The position numbers and the translations under genes were made by a program. DNA of 64,000 nt from Uranotaenia lowii (lineage: Eukaryota > Arthropoda > Insecta > Diptera > Culicidae): the NCBI RefSeq assembly GCF_029784155.1, contig NC_073693.1, positions 230,693,621-230,757,620 of the forward strand, in the 5' to 3' direction. Shown here piece by piece: positions 1 through 11,751 of the stretch. Below the pieces are notes generated by a model. That model saw only the letters and a program-made list of their open reading frames with translations. It searched no databases and had not been told where the DNA came from. Positions within the stretch are counted from its first letter, which is position 1. Each line of letters starts with the position of its first letter.

Positions 1-605
1 CCGCCAATAATTTTCTTAGATCGAAAAACACATGGACCAACGCTTTATGATGCCAATAAAATGATAATTTTTTTGAAAAGAGGTCCTTTTACTTTTTTCT
101 CATGTTTCTATTATATTAGCTGTAGCTTTTTTTGATAGAGAAAGAGGGTGAATCTTTTTATTGGCATCACAAATCGTCCAGTCATGTTCCTAAGCCCCTG
201 TGGTTATGCATTTTTTTTTGAAATAGTCAAGCATTTTTCCACCCTTACTTCTTTCCGAACTATCAAGTGAATATCATCCAAACTCAAATATTAGAAAAAC
301 ATCAAAAATTGCAATCGAGCACAACAACAATGGTTCAAGTCGGTCATTATTTGACGAAACGGCATGCATTTCACATTGAGTGTCCTGGTCGGACATTTAG
401 CCGCCTCATTAAACCAGTGATGAATATCACCCTTAAAAAAAGTTAGCCAACTTTTAAAGCTTAATAACTTTTTTATCTTAACTTTAATAGAAATAAAACC
501 TTCGGATGAAATGTTTGTCATAGTTTAGACTTTAAGAAAACCCATTTTTGAAAGAAATCGGTCGAAGGAGACAAAAGTTATTGACGGAAAACTGGTTTTT
601 CATGT
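1..605. other. non-coding AT-rich stretch with a short inverted repeat
   Basis: No gene is seen. A 14-bp inverted repeat, TGATGCCAATAAAA at 48-61 and its complement at 156-169, encloses about 95 bp and could be a very small MITE. No target duplication was evident. The short open frames here have no recognisable domain. Confidence 0.3.
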
Positions 606-609
606 TCCT

Positions 610-895
610 CTCGAACAAAATGTCTCAAAATCCCATACAAACTTCAGGCTCGTTGAGCGACCCCTTACCGTGGTCCGATCTGGCCCAAATTTTGCATGAG
701 ATCTTGTACTAGGCCCAGGATCAATTTTAGCCTGCAGCGTATAACTTTTTCAAAAGTCGGGTCATTTGGGGCAGTCTAGTGGACAGTTATTGAAAAACTT
801 ATCCGGTACTACTGTTTTCGATGTTAACTCTTGGGCTTAAACTCATGGACATCGGATCAGGAGGTAACTGACTTGCCAACTGAGCTACATATATC
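610..895 (-). mobile_element. tRNA-derived SINE, degraded copy
   Basis: Read on the minus strand, this starts near 895 with a tRNA-like head: a box A-like GTAGCTCAGTTGG, then a decayed box B (GAGTTTAAGCC). A SINE body with the words CCGGATAAGTTTTTCAATAA and CCCCAAATGACCCGAC follows. The head and first body segment match the better-preserved copy at 22706-22897. The box B mutation suggests this copy is transcriptionally dead. A second tRNA-like head on the plus strand near 1095 (AACTCAGTTGGTTTACA) and mirrored sequence at 895-935 and 1120-1155 suggest two head-to-head copies. Confidence 0.6.
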
Positions 896-899
896 ACAA

Positions 900-1771
900 T
901 TCGGTATCGAATTTTGAATACAGCGAATGCGCCAACATCGCCGTTTCGAGTAGAACGCATTCAAAGTTTGACAGCTTCATAAGCTCCCAGCAAAAATATT
1001 ATTTTGTTTCCTTTATTTCTAATAAACCAAATATCCTTTAGATAACTTTATATAATTAAAATAAAATGAAGGTCTTCGAACGTAGTTTTTCACCCAGCTG
1101 ATAACTCAGTTGGTTTACATTTGGTGTATTCGCCTTATTCAAAATTTGCTACCGAATTTATTAAAGTTGCTAAAGGTTTCTTTAACTGGCATTCCCGAGT
1201 TGCAGGAATCATTTCAATGATTATCAATGGGTTTCTTAACTGAGAACTTGATACGAAAATGCTTGTTTTCTCCAGCCTCTTGATACCATGTCCAGGACTG
1301 GGGGAGGAAGACTGAATAAAAAAAGAAAAAAAACTTTCAAACGTCAAATTTCTCTCATCAATCTACCGACCAGTGCGAAGGTACAAAATCTTACTTTCAT
1401 ATTTAGTGTACTTCAATAAAACTTTTTTGATGCTGAAAAGCACTTGTTTTGCATAAAACAATGATTTAATTAGGTTTTGTTTTGCACTGGCGAATTCTGC
1501 AGATCAGGCGTATTGAGTTCCTCAAATTTCGTTGAAGTTTTTGAAGCTGATAAATAAAAATTGTTTGATTAATGGTTGTTCTAAAAATAGCTTAAATAAC
1601 AGATTTAGATTTAGGGTAGTTCCCATTGATCGAACAAAATTTTTATATAGTTTAAAGTTTACGATTACAAATCTTTTCAACAATTGTTGGCTTTTTGCTG
1701 AACAGTTAAAAAACGATACAGAAAACGATACAGCGAATTTCAGTCTTCCTCCCCCAGGTCCAGGAATCTCC
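900..1771. other. non-coding, inverted-repeat remnants
   Basis: No gene is supported. Sequence around 1291-1318 (CAGGACTGGGGGAGGAAGAC) recurs as its inverse near 1740-1770, so an old inverted-repeat element of roughly 450-500 bp may lie here. The 85-codon open frame at 1532-1789 runs through the right arm of that repeat and into the next element, so it is not credible as a gene. Confidence 0.35.
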
Positions 1772-1774
1772 TTA

Positions 1775-3610
1775 GGGGCCGTTCACTAATTACGTAAGCA
1801 CGATTTTGGAAATTTTCAACCCTCCCTCCCTCCCTGGTAAGACAAAGTAAGATTTTTCAAAACCCCCCCTCCCCCCCTAGTAAGATTATACGTTTTTATA
1901 TTCTTTGAAAAATTGACACGTTTTTTTTAAATAGTTTGAAAATATTAAAAATGTGACATACATGCTTCAAAGCAAAGTACTTATTTGGTAAGATTAAAAA
2001 ACTGTATTTTAAAAGCACAATCTATACAAAACAACAGATGAAATTTCATAAACGATTAAAGAAAACATTATTCAAGACGTAGCATGTTTGGGGTTACAAT
2101 AATTTTCAATAAATTTCCACAATCGAATAAACAATATAAAATCTAAATTCCGATTTAAAAGAGAGAGATCAGTTTAGCACAAGGTACCATACAAAATTGC
2201 TATGTTCATACCTGAAAATCATAAAAATCTTTCAAAAATATCATTCTATACTACTAGAATTGGGCAAAAAATGTTGAACGACAATCACGTTGTCAACTAA
2301 CCTCATAGCTCAGACTCATTCAGCGTTTAGCGATAAAGTTTTAGTATTTTTTTGGTAAAACGTTTGTTAAATTTAGAGACGATCTTTTTTAATAATGTGA
2401 TTTAGTGTTTTTGGTGGCATGTTGGTTTGAATTAGTTCTCTATAAATTTTATAGAATCTGCATTTTATTATGAATTCAAAGACATTAAAAGATAAATAAC
2501 ATAACATCGAAATTAACCAACAAATAGGTAGTGAGTAAAAAAATTCTGAGTAATATGGTTTCGTATGGTTGTGGCTGTGATGAATTTTAAATGTAACATT
2601 TCTTACGTAAGATTTTTGGAAATCCCCCCTACCCCCCTAGGGGCCGTTCACTAATTACGTAAGCACGATTTTGGAAATTTTCAACCCTCCCTCCCCCCCT
2701 GGTAAGACAAAGTAAGATTTTTCAAAACCCCCCCTCCCCCCCTAGAAAGATCTTACGTTTATTATTCTTTGGGAAATTGATACGTTTTTTTTCAAAAATA
2801 GCTTAAAATTATTAAAAATCTTACATGTTTCAGAACAAAGCACCTTTTAAGTAAAATTAAAAAACTGTATTTGAAGAACACAATCTATACATAATAATAC
2901 CATAAATAATAAAAGAAAACATTATTCAAGACGTAGCATGTTTGTGGTAACAATAATTTTGAATAAATTTCACAATCGAATAAACAATATAAAATCTAAA
3001 TTCCGATTTAAAACAGAGAGATCAGGTTAGCACAAGGTACCTTAAAAAATTGTTATATTTTTTACCTGAGAATCATAAAAATCTTAAAAAAAATATCATT
3101 CTATACTACTAGAATTGGGGAAAAAATGTTTAACGACAATCACGTTGTCAACTAATCTGAAAGGTCAGACTCATTCAGCTGTAAACGATAAAGTTTTAGG
3201 ATTTTTTTTGGTAAATCGTTTGTAAAATTTAGAGTTGTCAGTGTCTACCATTGGAAAAAGTGTCTAGAAATTCATTATTTAAAGCGCCTTATATTGATTT
3301 CTAAAGATTTTTTTCTGGATGAAGTCATTTTCGAAATGTGATGGATTCAAATCGTGGTGCACAACGCAAAACCTGAGTAATATGGTTTCGTATGGCTGTG
3401 GCTGTGATGAATTTTAAACGTAACATTTCTTACGTAAGATTTTTGGATACCCCCCCTACCCCCCTAGTAAGAGATCGTAAGCAAATGTGAAACCCCCCCA
3501 CCCCCCTATGTGCTTACGTAATTTGTGAACAGCCCCCTAGTAAGAGATCGTAAGCAAATGTGAAACCCCCCCACCCCCCCTATGTGCTTACGTAATTAGT
3601 GAACAGCCCC
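1775..3610. mobile_element. tandemly duplicated MITE with GGGGC(C/T)GTTCAC ends
   Basis: The left end GGGGCCGTTCACTAATTACG at 1775 is matched by the inverse at about 3584-3610. A TTA lies directly outside each end (1772-1774 and 3611-3613), so a 3-bp target duplication is likely. Inside are two head-to-tail copies, 1775-2639 and 2640-3610. They share the same left end, the same C-run (CCCTCCCTCCC) and the same interior words. The right end is also duplicated: 3462-3536 and 3537-3610 are almost identical 74-bp segments. No transposase is present. The family matches a solitary end at 9130-9243. Confidence 0.8.
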
Positions 3611-3635
3611 TTATCTCGCGTGAGCTTTCATTACG

Positions 3636-3828
3636 TTGTATGAAACATCTTGAGAGTTCACAGAAAACAACTGCTAAAGTTATCAAAACAACTTTAAATT
3701 TTGTATTTTACATATAGAACATGTTGTCTAGGCTACAAATATTCTAAATAGAAAGTAGTTGCGACAAGTTAATGTCAGTTTTTGTATTTTTTCGTAATAA
3801 AACTCTTTGTTTACATTTTGTTTCATAC
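3636..3828. mobile_element. small insertion with GTATGAAAC ends
   Basis: This sequence is absent from the matching place in the right foldback arm (about 6785-6795), which shows directly that it is an insertion. Its ends are inverse copies (TTGTATGAAACA at 3636-3647, TGTTTCATAC at 3819-3828). It is about 190 bp with no ORF, consistent with a MITE. The exact target duplication could not be fixed. Confidence 0.6.
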
Positions 3829-4032
3829 GACGCACACAGGGGAAAATGATGTAAAAAGGTGATCAAAATTGTTTACGCCAAAACGGAGCGTTTTAGACCC
3901 ATAGTGTCTTCGGGACATTTTACCTACATTTAAAGCACTTTAAAATGAGCTTTTGATAAAAGTGATTAAATCACCTAGCAGTGAGATAGAAAAATTAGTT
4001 TTTGTATTTTTCATTTTAGAGCACTTATGTCT

Positions 4033-5486
4033 TTTTTTTTTTTTTCCTGTTTATTTTTTTCAAAATTCAAATGATCGATACAAAGTTTTAAACAAATTTT
4101 ACATAAATTTTAACCCAACTATCATAACTTAGTATTCTTGTTCGGTGTCCTGTCTGTTGATTCTAAATTACTTTTGAAAAATAAATAGATTTTAAAGTGG
4201 AAAAGGGAAAAAACAAATCTATACACTTTTGCTTAGCAAAATTGGTAGAATTCTTAACAAGTTGAAAACATCATTTTAAGCACATTTTTTCATTCTGGTC
4301 CGGCGTCCGATGATCTCGATTGGGCTCGTTTCCGGAATTGACGCAATCGCTGAAACCGATGAATTCTTGTTCTTCGACTTTTTCTTCTTTTTAGTTTCCT
4401 TTTCCTTTTCCGATGCCGAACTGGGGCTGGATATTGTCCGCTTCAGATTTACCTTTTCCGACTCCATTTCAGCGTCGTCATCGTTATCGTCATCATCATC
4501 ATCATCATCATCATCGGCGTCGTTATCACCATCAACTCCGTCGTCGTATTGTTCGTGATCGTCTTCTGCGCTGCTCGTGGCTTCCACCGAAGGTACCGAT
4601 TTCACAGCAACTGATGTGTTCTCGATCTCACTGAAGGTATTGAGCTGCTTCGGGGTTTCAAGGTTTCTATTTTTAGATTCTATTGGTAACGTTGTCATGC
4701 TCGGTGCAACACTGCCGATGTTCGATGTGGCTCCGATCGTCGCGTTCATCAGCACTTGGCTGTAAGATGTTGGACCAGATATCGTTTTATCTTTTTCTCC
4801 TATTTTTAGGCATTCCAACTTGGGGCAATCCGCCTTAAGATGGCCTTCACACTTACAGAAGAAACACCGATTCCTCAATCCCTCATAAAAGAGTCTCACT
4901 TTAAAACGAGCGATGATAATATTTGCAGGGAGCTCCTTGGCGACCTCCATATGGATCCCACGGACCCCATTGAATACTGGGAAGCTTGAGTTTGCTGCGA
5001 ATTTTTCACGTATGTGTTGTCTGATTGTTCCGTATTGCCCCAAAACTGTTGCAATTTCTGTATCGTCGATTTCCGGAGGCAGATTAAATACCCGAACGTA
5101 TCGGAAAATGCTGCTGGCTACAAATAATCTCACGGTAATCCTGGTCCCATCCTCGTACGAAAAAGGGTATTCGTCGTCCATATTATTTGTGAAGCTGTTG
5201 AAAGTTGTTTCATCTATAAACTTTAGATAAAAGCAACGTTCATATTCATCCTTATATAAAGAATGTACAGTTGAAGCTTCTATCGCCAACGTTTTTCCAA
5301 CGAATCCGAAGACGTCTAGATATGCCGGTGGCTTTGAAGACAAACCGAAAGCTATTTTTATCGTGTTCTTGCGCGTTCTTTCCATCTCGATATTCCGTAA
5401 AGGTTTCCGATCAACACTACTATTGACTATAGGAATCAAGTGTTCAGATTAATCACGTGTGATCGCATCGACGTCCGAGCGTGAAC
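4033..5486 (-). mobile_element. retroposed ORF1-only cassette (half-LINE type)
   Basis: The segment interrupts the left foldback arm, and the intact right arm shows the original uninterrupted sequence. TGTCT occurs at 4028-4032 and again at 5487-5491, giving a target duplication of about 5 bp. On the minus strand the order is: about 47 bp leader, one 387-codon ORF, about 230 bp trailer, an AATAAA-like signal (complement of TTTATT at 4051-4056), and an A-run of about 14. That is the layout of a product of target-primed reverse transcription. No ORF2, reverse transcriptase or endonuclease is present. It could be a non-autonomous LINE that keeps only ORF1, or a retrocopy of an expressed gag-like mRNA. 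Confidence 0.8.
4276..5439 (-). CDS. Gag-like ORF1 protein with RRM-like region and CCHC zinc knuckle
   Basis: This is an uninterrupted 387-residue frame. Residues about 111-140 (FRYVRVFNLPPEIDDTEI followed by a GQYGTI turn) resemble the start of an RRM fold. A single CX2CX4HX4C zinc knuckle lies at residues 192-205. After it come a Ser/Thr-rich linker, an acidic tract at about 292-329 with long Asp runs (coded by an ATC repeat on the plus strand) and a Lys-rich tail near 345-360. This is the usual layout of insect LINE ORF1 nucleic-acid-binding proteins, which coat the element RNA. An alternative start is Met19. The zinc ligands are complete and there is no frameshift, so the copy is either recent or under constraint. 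A domesticated host role cannot be excluded. Confidence 0.75.
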   Translation of the reverse strand: MIPIVNSSVDRKPLRNIEMERTRKNTIKIAFGLSSKPPAYLDVFGFVGKTLAIEASTVHSLYKDEYERCFYLKFIDETTFNSFTNNMDDEYPFSYEDGTRITVRLFVASSIFRYVRVFNLPPEIDDTEIATVLGQYGTIRQHIREKFAANSSFPVFNGVRGIHMEVAKELPANIIIARFKVRLFYEGLRNRCFFCKCEGHLKADCPKLECLKIGEKDKTISGPTSYSQVLMNATIGATSNIGSVAPSMTTLPIESKNRNLETPKQLNTFSEIENTSVAVKSVPSVEATSSAEDDHEQYDDGVDGDNDADDDDDDDDDDNDDDAEMESEKVNLKRTISSPSSASEKEKETKKKKKSKNKNSSVSAIASIPETSPIEIIGRRTRMKKCA

Positions 5487-6815
5487 TGTCTTCGGCAAGT
5501 TTTTAGATTGTGAAAAATGTAGCAATTTTGTTGAAGACGTCAACTTCGTTGAAGCTAACTCAAAAAAGTTAGAAGGGTTCAAAATAAAAAAATATTTTTT
5601 TATCAAAATTTTCAGTATTTTAACGATATCTTTTCAGGCCGAGCTTATTCAAGCAAGATATGTTTGAAAGAGTTTTGAGTCACTTAAAATCGAACAGTTT
5701 TGTGGAACACACTTTATAAAAATATTCAGACTGAAACGAGTTAGATCGGAAAAACTATGAAAAAATAGCTGTTTCCGAACACCTGTATCTTTCTAGTTCG
5801 GTTGAGTTCGGTTCATTTTTTGGTTGCATTAGAATCGGGCAGGTTTCAACGTTATAAAAACATGGAGTTTACAATGTTAAGTTGTTTATTTTGTAGCTTA
5901 ATAATTAATTAAAGTTAGCTATTTTCAAGGAATCTAGAGGGAATTTTTATTACATTTAAAATTAGCTAACCGAAAATCAAACTCGTCAAGTATATTGTAT
6001 TCTAAGCGAAATGGTAGATGGCAAGGTCCGTCAATGGAGGCTTAGAAACGTCATACGCGAGCGAGAGAATGATTTGGCTAAAGTTTCACCAAAATAAAAA
6101 CGGTTGCTAATTGTCAGTTTAAATAAACTTGGAACTTGTCCTCTAGATTCCTTGAAAATAGCTAACTTTAATCAATTATTAAGCTACAAAATAAACAACT
6201 TAACATTGTAAACTCCATGTTTTTATAACGTTGAAACCTGCCCGATTCTAATGCAACCAAAAAATGAACCGAACTCAACCGAACTAGAAAGATACAGGTG
6301 TTCGAAAACAGCTATTTTTTCATAGTTTTTTCGATCTAACTCGTTTCAGTCTGAATATTTTTATAAACACACACACACAAAACTGTTCGATTTTAAGTGA
6401 CTCAAAACTCTTTCAAACATATCTTGCTTGAATAAGCTCGGCCTGAAAAGATATCGTTAAAATACTGAAAATTTTGATAAAAAAATATTTTTTATTTTGA
6501 ACCCTTCTAACTTTTTTGAGTTAGCTTCTACGAAGTTGACGTCTTCAACAAAATTGCTACATTTTTCACAATCTAAAAACTTGCCGAAGACATAAGTGCT
6601 CTAAAATGAAAAATACAAAAAATAATTTTTCTATCTCACTGCTAGGTGATTTAATCACTTTTATCAAAAGCTCATTTTAAAGTGCTTTAAATGTAGGTAA
6701 AATGTCCCGAAGACACTATGGGTCTCAAACGTTCTGTTTTGGCGTAAACAATTTTGATCACCTTTTTACATCGTTTTCCCCTGTGTGCGACGTAATGAAA
6801 GCTCACGCGAGTTAT

Positions 6816-9128
6816 CTTAATTTTGCTATCAAGTGAGGATGCGCTTTTCGACATTAGGTTGGGTTTGGCAGTATTAGTAAGGTAGCTTCCTTATTCAAAC
6901 ATCCTTCAATAATGGCTTAAAGTTCGAAAACAAGATGACAAAAGTACTTTACTAATTAATTTATTTCATAAACTGCAGTCGCAAAAACAGAGGGTTCAGT
7001 ATTTAGTTGCTAACACAATATGCATTTTTTGTAGATTCATTAGTTAGTACAGAATTTCGATGGATAAAATTTTTAAGCTGTCAAAATTCATTTTAAAATG
7101 CAGCTTAAACTTTGTTTAACAAAACTTATTTCAACATTTCGTTAATTTCCAATCATTATTAAGAATTTCAAACGAAACAGCCCTTGAAATCCAACCCACC
7201 GTGTACATAATGTGTACGGTTTCGCTGTTCGGTGAAGTCCTCGTTGAGCGACTGAAGGGCCCCATCCATTCATTCATTAAAACACATTTATTTACAAGTA
7301 TTTTATATCTCGTTATTTGACACAGATCCGGGAGGCTTAAAAAAATGTTGCAAGGACGCGCGTATTTAACACGATAACAGGCCGATTATGGGTGAATTTT
7401 TATGTTTCTGGTTGAATGCTGCGGGAGCTTCCAATTTGCACACTATTGATAGGGCACAATTTTTCGATGCGTCGGTAATGTTTGCTCAGTAAATTGTTTG
7501 TATGCGGAAAAATTTGTTTTGGTTGAGAGTCGCTTAACAGTCGATTACACTTGAGTGGAAATAATTCCCTTGTGTGTTCGGGGAATATGAAGAGGAGCCT
7601 GTGTATTGTTGCATTAAATTCATTCGTTCGTTGAAAAAGCATCAAATGATGTAGAAAATATTTTAAAATGAGCATTTGTTATGGAAAGCTCATGAATCAC
7701 TAAATATTATCGGGCATTTTTTTCATTCCGTGTTTGAGCAAGAAATATTTCCTGCTTAGGAACTTCGAATTTTTCCTGTTGCTAAACAATTTCACCACAG
7801 GGTATGTCTTTGTGGCTGGAGTTATACATTTCAATTGCTCCAAAAGTGTCATCTAAATCCAAAACGGCCTCCACCGACTTATAAACACAAAAACGGTGGC
7901 TCGTTTCTGCCTGGTTTTTTGTGTTTGCAAGCCTTCATCCTTAATCTGCACCTTCTGTTCTGAGTTTTACCGGAACGAGTAACCCATTTGGTGACAGTTA
8001 ACGATGATTAATGGAACTGCTTTATCGCTAGGGGAGAGGGCTCAATCGGCCGGTCTGTGAATTGTTCTTTCACCAAACAGTCCTACTCGGGAAAGTTCTC
8101 CTAGTGGACGTCGTTGGAGTACTTCGGTGCACCTTCTTTGAACTAAACGACAATCGTCGACGGTTCCCTCCTAATGGTTGCTTGCGTGTGAGGGGTCCTG
8201 GCGATGAGGTTGACTTCAAAAATGGTCCGACCCGGTAAGCTGAGTGTGGTGCAATAAGGACTTTTTAAACAGAAACAAATTACAACCATTTGTGGGTGAG
8301 TTTCCGTATCGTTAATCGTGTAATTTATTTTCCGGCCGTTGAGTAAGTCTTCCGCAAAGCTGTTAGAAACGGAAGTGGTAGTGGGTATTTAGTTCTTTCA
8401 GGAAGTGGATTGTTCGCGATGGTTGGAATCGCGGGTGGAAATTTGTCAACCGGCTTATTTCCAGATGAGCAGTTCCATGTATGTACCGCTAGCTAGAACA
8501 AAAAAAAACCATTTTTTTTAAACTATTACAATCATGTACCTACTAAACATCATGTATATTTTAATTTACAAACATGATCACAACCTTGATCAGTTTAGAA
8601 CACTGAAAAATAGGAAGCAAACCAATCCTTTTATACTCACATTACTATATTTATATTACATTACTAATCATCTTTTTAATAATACAATCCCAACTCATGA
8701 TCAGGCGTGGTCCTGGAGCTGGCTCCTTTGGGTGGGAAGTGATTTTCAGAATTTTCAAAATTCAATTAAAGAAAGGGAACATAAATATTTGGTGAAAAAA
8801 CTTTCATTTCGAGAAAGTGGATGGATGGGAGGAGGAGTGCTGTGGCAAATGAGTCTTCAAAATTTGCTGCACACTGCTCCTCGCCCTCCCTTTTAATTTC
8901 ATGCATTCCAAAATCAGATTTTGTTAAATGAAATATGTTCATGAAATAAGAGGAGAATAGTGGACACTTCTAACAAATTTTCTCAATTTAGGTATATATT
9001 TCGGTGTCCTTTAATGCAACTAATACATCCCTCAGTAAAACAATCTGCGATTTTCTAATATTCAGAGCTAAAAAAAATTAATAAGAAAGTATCTTTTGGA
9101 TTGCGTATTTCCGAAAGAATAAAAAACG
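6816..9128. other. gene-free, relatively unique-looking sequence
   Basis: About 2.3 kb with no recognisable protein domain and no obvious repeat. The part from about 7800 to 8470 is less AT-rich and less repetitive than its surroundings and could be conserved intronic or intergenic DNA. The 91-codon (7400-7675) and 120-codon (8534-8896) open frames show no domain and have unlikely composition. Confidence 0.4.
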
Positions 9129-9129
9129 A

Positions 9130-9243
9130 AAGACCTTACGAGCGGGGGAGAGGAGTTTTGAAAAATCTTATTTTGTCTTACCTGGGGGGAGGGAAGTTTA
9201 AAAATTTTCAAAATCGTGCTTACGTAATAAGTGAACGGCTCTT
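9130..9243 (-). mobile_element. solitary end of the GGGGCCGTTCAC MITE family
   Basis: Read on the minus strand from 9243, the segment begins AGCCGTTCACTTATTACGTA and continues with the same AGCACGATTTTG word, C-run and GTCTTACCAGG-like sequence seen at 1775 and 2640. The opposite end was not found nearby, so this is a truncated copy. Confidence 0.65.
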
Positions 9244-9244
9244 T

Positions 9245-10684
9245 ATAACATTTTCATTTGATACATAATGAATAGTAAAAGAAATATTTTAATTTCTTAC
9301 TTTCAAAAATATGTCCTAGATGGTGCCATTTTTTTTCAAGAACTTTAAAATAAAAGGGATTTGAAAATTTGATTTTAGAGAAAAATTCGAAAACGATTTT
9401 TGAATCTAAGTTCCAGTTTATAGTTCTTACTAATTATAAGCCAAATAGCCTAATTTGGATCAGAATTTTCAACCAAAAATCTCATATTTGAGTTCTGAAT
9501 TGTTGGCATTCAATGTGAATTCTTTCTCCAGTTTTATTCGAAATTCAACTTGTGAATATAAAGGAAATTAGAAATGTTTAAACTGTTCCAGATTTCTCAG
9601 ATCTGGATCACCATTACAAGCTTTCTTTGAAGTAAAAATTTCAAATCTTAGGAATGGTTTGTCATTTTAAATAGTTTCTTTGCTTGTTCCAAAATGATGA
9701 GTTTCGAACATGAAAGTTTGAAAAGCAGACTCGAATAAAGATTTTTTCCCAATGATGATCCAAACTGAAGTTCAGTGACAATGAACTGTCACTAAATACA
9801 ATCCGAATTCATATCACAGACTTCGAATTTTAATTTGGTTTTTTGCAAAATTGGAACGACAAAATGCGGAATTACTCTAGCCTAAACTTTCCAAATATTC
9901 TCCCTCAAGTCTTCGGACCGGATATTCTGGATATTTTTTCTAATATCCGTCGATATCAAAATTATTAAATAAAAGTAATGAAGAAAAATATTTGACTTTT
10001 TTTATTGAAGTACATGAAAAAAGTCAAATACAACTTTCAAACATTTTATAAGCTTTAAAAAAATTGTTCGCATTAATTTTGATGGAATTTACTCAAAAAA
10101 TTTGGACTCAAACACATAATTTAAATGACTCAATCAAAATTTTTGTATGATTTTGCAAATAAAATGCGAAAATTCGGGCAAAATCTGTTCGATTTGGGAA
10201 GCTAATCGTATTGGAATTCGATATTCGGGGCTACATTTCTATCAACGAGTTAGAATTTTCTTTTTATTTTTTTAAACTGTTGTAGAGTTAAGGACCTGGG
10301 ATAAGTTTTTAAAGTTTTTGCTTTAGTTCTGAGTGGAGATTGTTACTCTTGATTTTGTTTTATTCTTTTTTATAGGAATTTAACCCATTAAGGACATTCT
10401 TCCTCGAATTACTCTTGAATAATTTTAGTCGTGCATTAGAATTTTATTTGTATTTTTGAATTTTTAGTTTTGAGAAGAGCATTTTGCTTGGCATTTTTTA
10501 CCCTTAAGGGGGGGGGGGGTTTAATTCAGTGCATAAGTAAAGAAGAAAATGAGCAAAAGACAGTTCTCACATTCCTTGCATCTCGAAAAAATGTGAATTA
10601 ATTAGCCTTGTTTTGTTCGTGAATATAAATTTTAAGTTCTGGAGATGTTTATTGCTAAGCCACTAATTCTTTCATGTTAAAACA
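9245..10684. other. gene-free AT-rich sequence
   Basis: No supported feature. There is a G-run at about 10509-10519. A phrase around 10160-10190 (TTCGGGCAAAATCTG) loosely resembles 45000-45035, so the two places may share an old repeat. Confidence 0.3.
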
Positions 10685-10688
10685 TTAA

Positions 10689-11060
10689 ATACCGTCAGGG
10701 CATCATGCAACAGCAGCGTTAGATACAACATTTGTATACCACAACACTTATTCAATTTTTATTTTATTAAAATGCTATAAAGTTATCATTTAATGATAAT
10801 AAAATGATGAAAACAGATAACTTTGTGGTGTAGTATTTGATAGTTTTGATTGTCATGAAAATTTAAAAAATCTAATAATAGATGTACAAATTTGTACATA
10901 CTTCGATGCCATAAAAAACTTAACCCAGTAAGACGGATTGGCTTGATGATATCACCTACTAACTTCATATTGCTTTTATTATCCAATACCAACACAGTTG
11001 GTGTAAAAAATATTTTTCGGAAACCCGAGATTTTTTTTAAATAAACATTATTATATTTTA
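10689..11060 (+). mobile_element. 5' fragment of a TACCGTC...GGCATCATGCAA element
   Basis: Starting at TACCGTCAGGGCATCATGCA, this segment matches the left half of the element at 33321-34200 over several hundred bases. The shared words include CATTTGTATACCACAACACT, ATGATATCACCTAC and TATCCAATACCAACAC. The copy breaks off near a tRNA-like SINE at about 11070, and the right terminus was not found. Confidence 0.65.
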
Positions 11061-11069
11061 GTTACAAGT

Positions 11070-11170
11070 CTGAGTTTTCTTACCGATACCGGGAATCGAA
11101 CTCAGTACGCCTGGGCTACCAGACTCACGCCAATCTATCCACTAGATCACCTCAGCGCTCATCCAAAAAA
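11070..11170 (-). mobile_element. tRNA-derived SINE head
   Basis: On the minus strand the sequence reads as a tRNA-like head: a box A-like TGATCTAGTGG followed about 40 bases later by box B GTTCGATTCCC. The stems do not form a complete tRNA cloverleaf by eye, so a SINE is preferred over a tRNA gene. Confidence 0.55.
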
Positions 11171-11419
11171 ACTCACTTAGTGTCCAAAAAAGTTGAAGTA
11201 AGAAGCTATACGTTGTACATTGGGATTTTTTTATTTAAATATCATGCCACAAAAAATGTAAAAAAGTGGTGTAAAAACCGTATTTTTCAATCAATGAACC
11301 TTCAAAATTGTTTAAGTCACATCAGAAAAAAATTGAATAGAGGATCGAAAAGTTGACGTAATCTGGCACATTTTCGCATTTTAATCCTTCATTTCATGAT
11401 TTTTATTTTTCGTGAAAAA

Positions 11420-11545
11420 TAATTTCAAACAGTTGCAAATAATGTACATCATTTGTACATCACGAAAAAGAATTGAAATAATGCCCATACGATTTTGCAC
11501 TTTTTTTTTTATACATTTATTGTTGCAAATTTGTTACTTTATGAA
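11420..11545. repeat. dispersed repeat, inverse copy at about 45190-45345
   Basis: The words CTTCATTTCATGATTTTTAT and GTTACTTTATGAAA recur in inverse orientation near 45200-45345. The family is unidentified and no coding content is seen. Confidence 0.45.
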
Positions 11546-11751
11546 AAGAAGGGTTAAGATTGTCAGAACACAGAATTTTTGACGAATTTTAAAATTTAGC
11601 TGTTTTTAGCAGTTTTTGTCAATATGAAATTTTTTTCAAATTTTCTTACACTTAAATAGGACTGGATTTTGAGTTTATTAACGCAAGATTTCCGCAATCG
11701 ATTATATTCACAGAAAGCTAATTTCATACCGATTTTAGAGGTGTAAAATTT

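Larger units (their letters stand above)
3615..6811. mobile_element. long foldback (inverted-repeat) DNA element
   Basis: Two arms of roughly 690 bp are inverse copies. The right arm runs from about 6125 to 6811. The left arm is in three pieces, 3615-3635, 3829-4032 and 5487-5945, because two later insertions split it. The ends are CTCGCGTGAGC and its complement, with TTAT on both outer sides (3611-3614 and 6812-6815) as a likely target duplication. The spacer of about 180 bp between the arms carries no gene. The arms are very similar, apart from a CA-microsatellite at 6366-6379. The element sits exactly at the end of the preceding MITE. Confidence 0.85.

Noticed and set aside
8534..8896. 120-codon plus-strand gene
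   Set aside because: No recognisable domain, unlikely composition, and no supporting context such as splice sites or a second exon.
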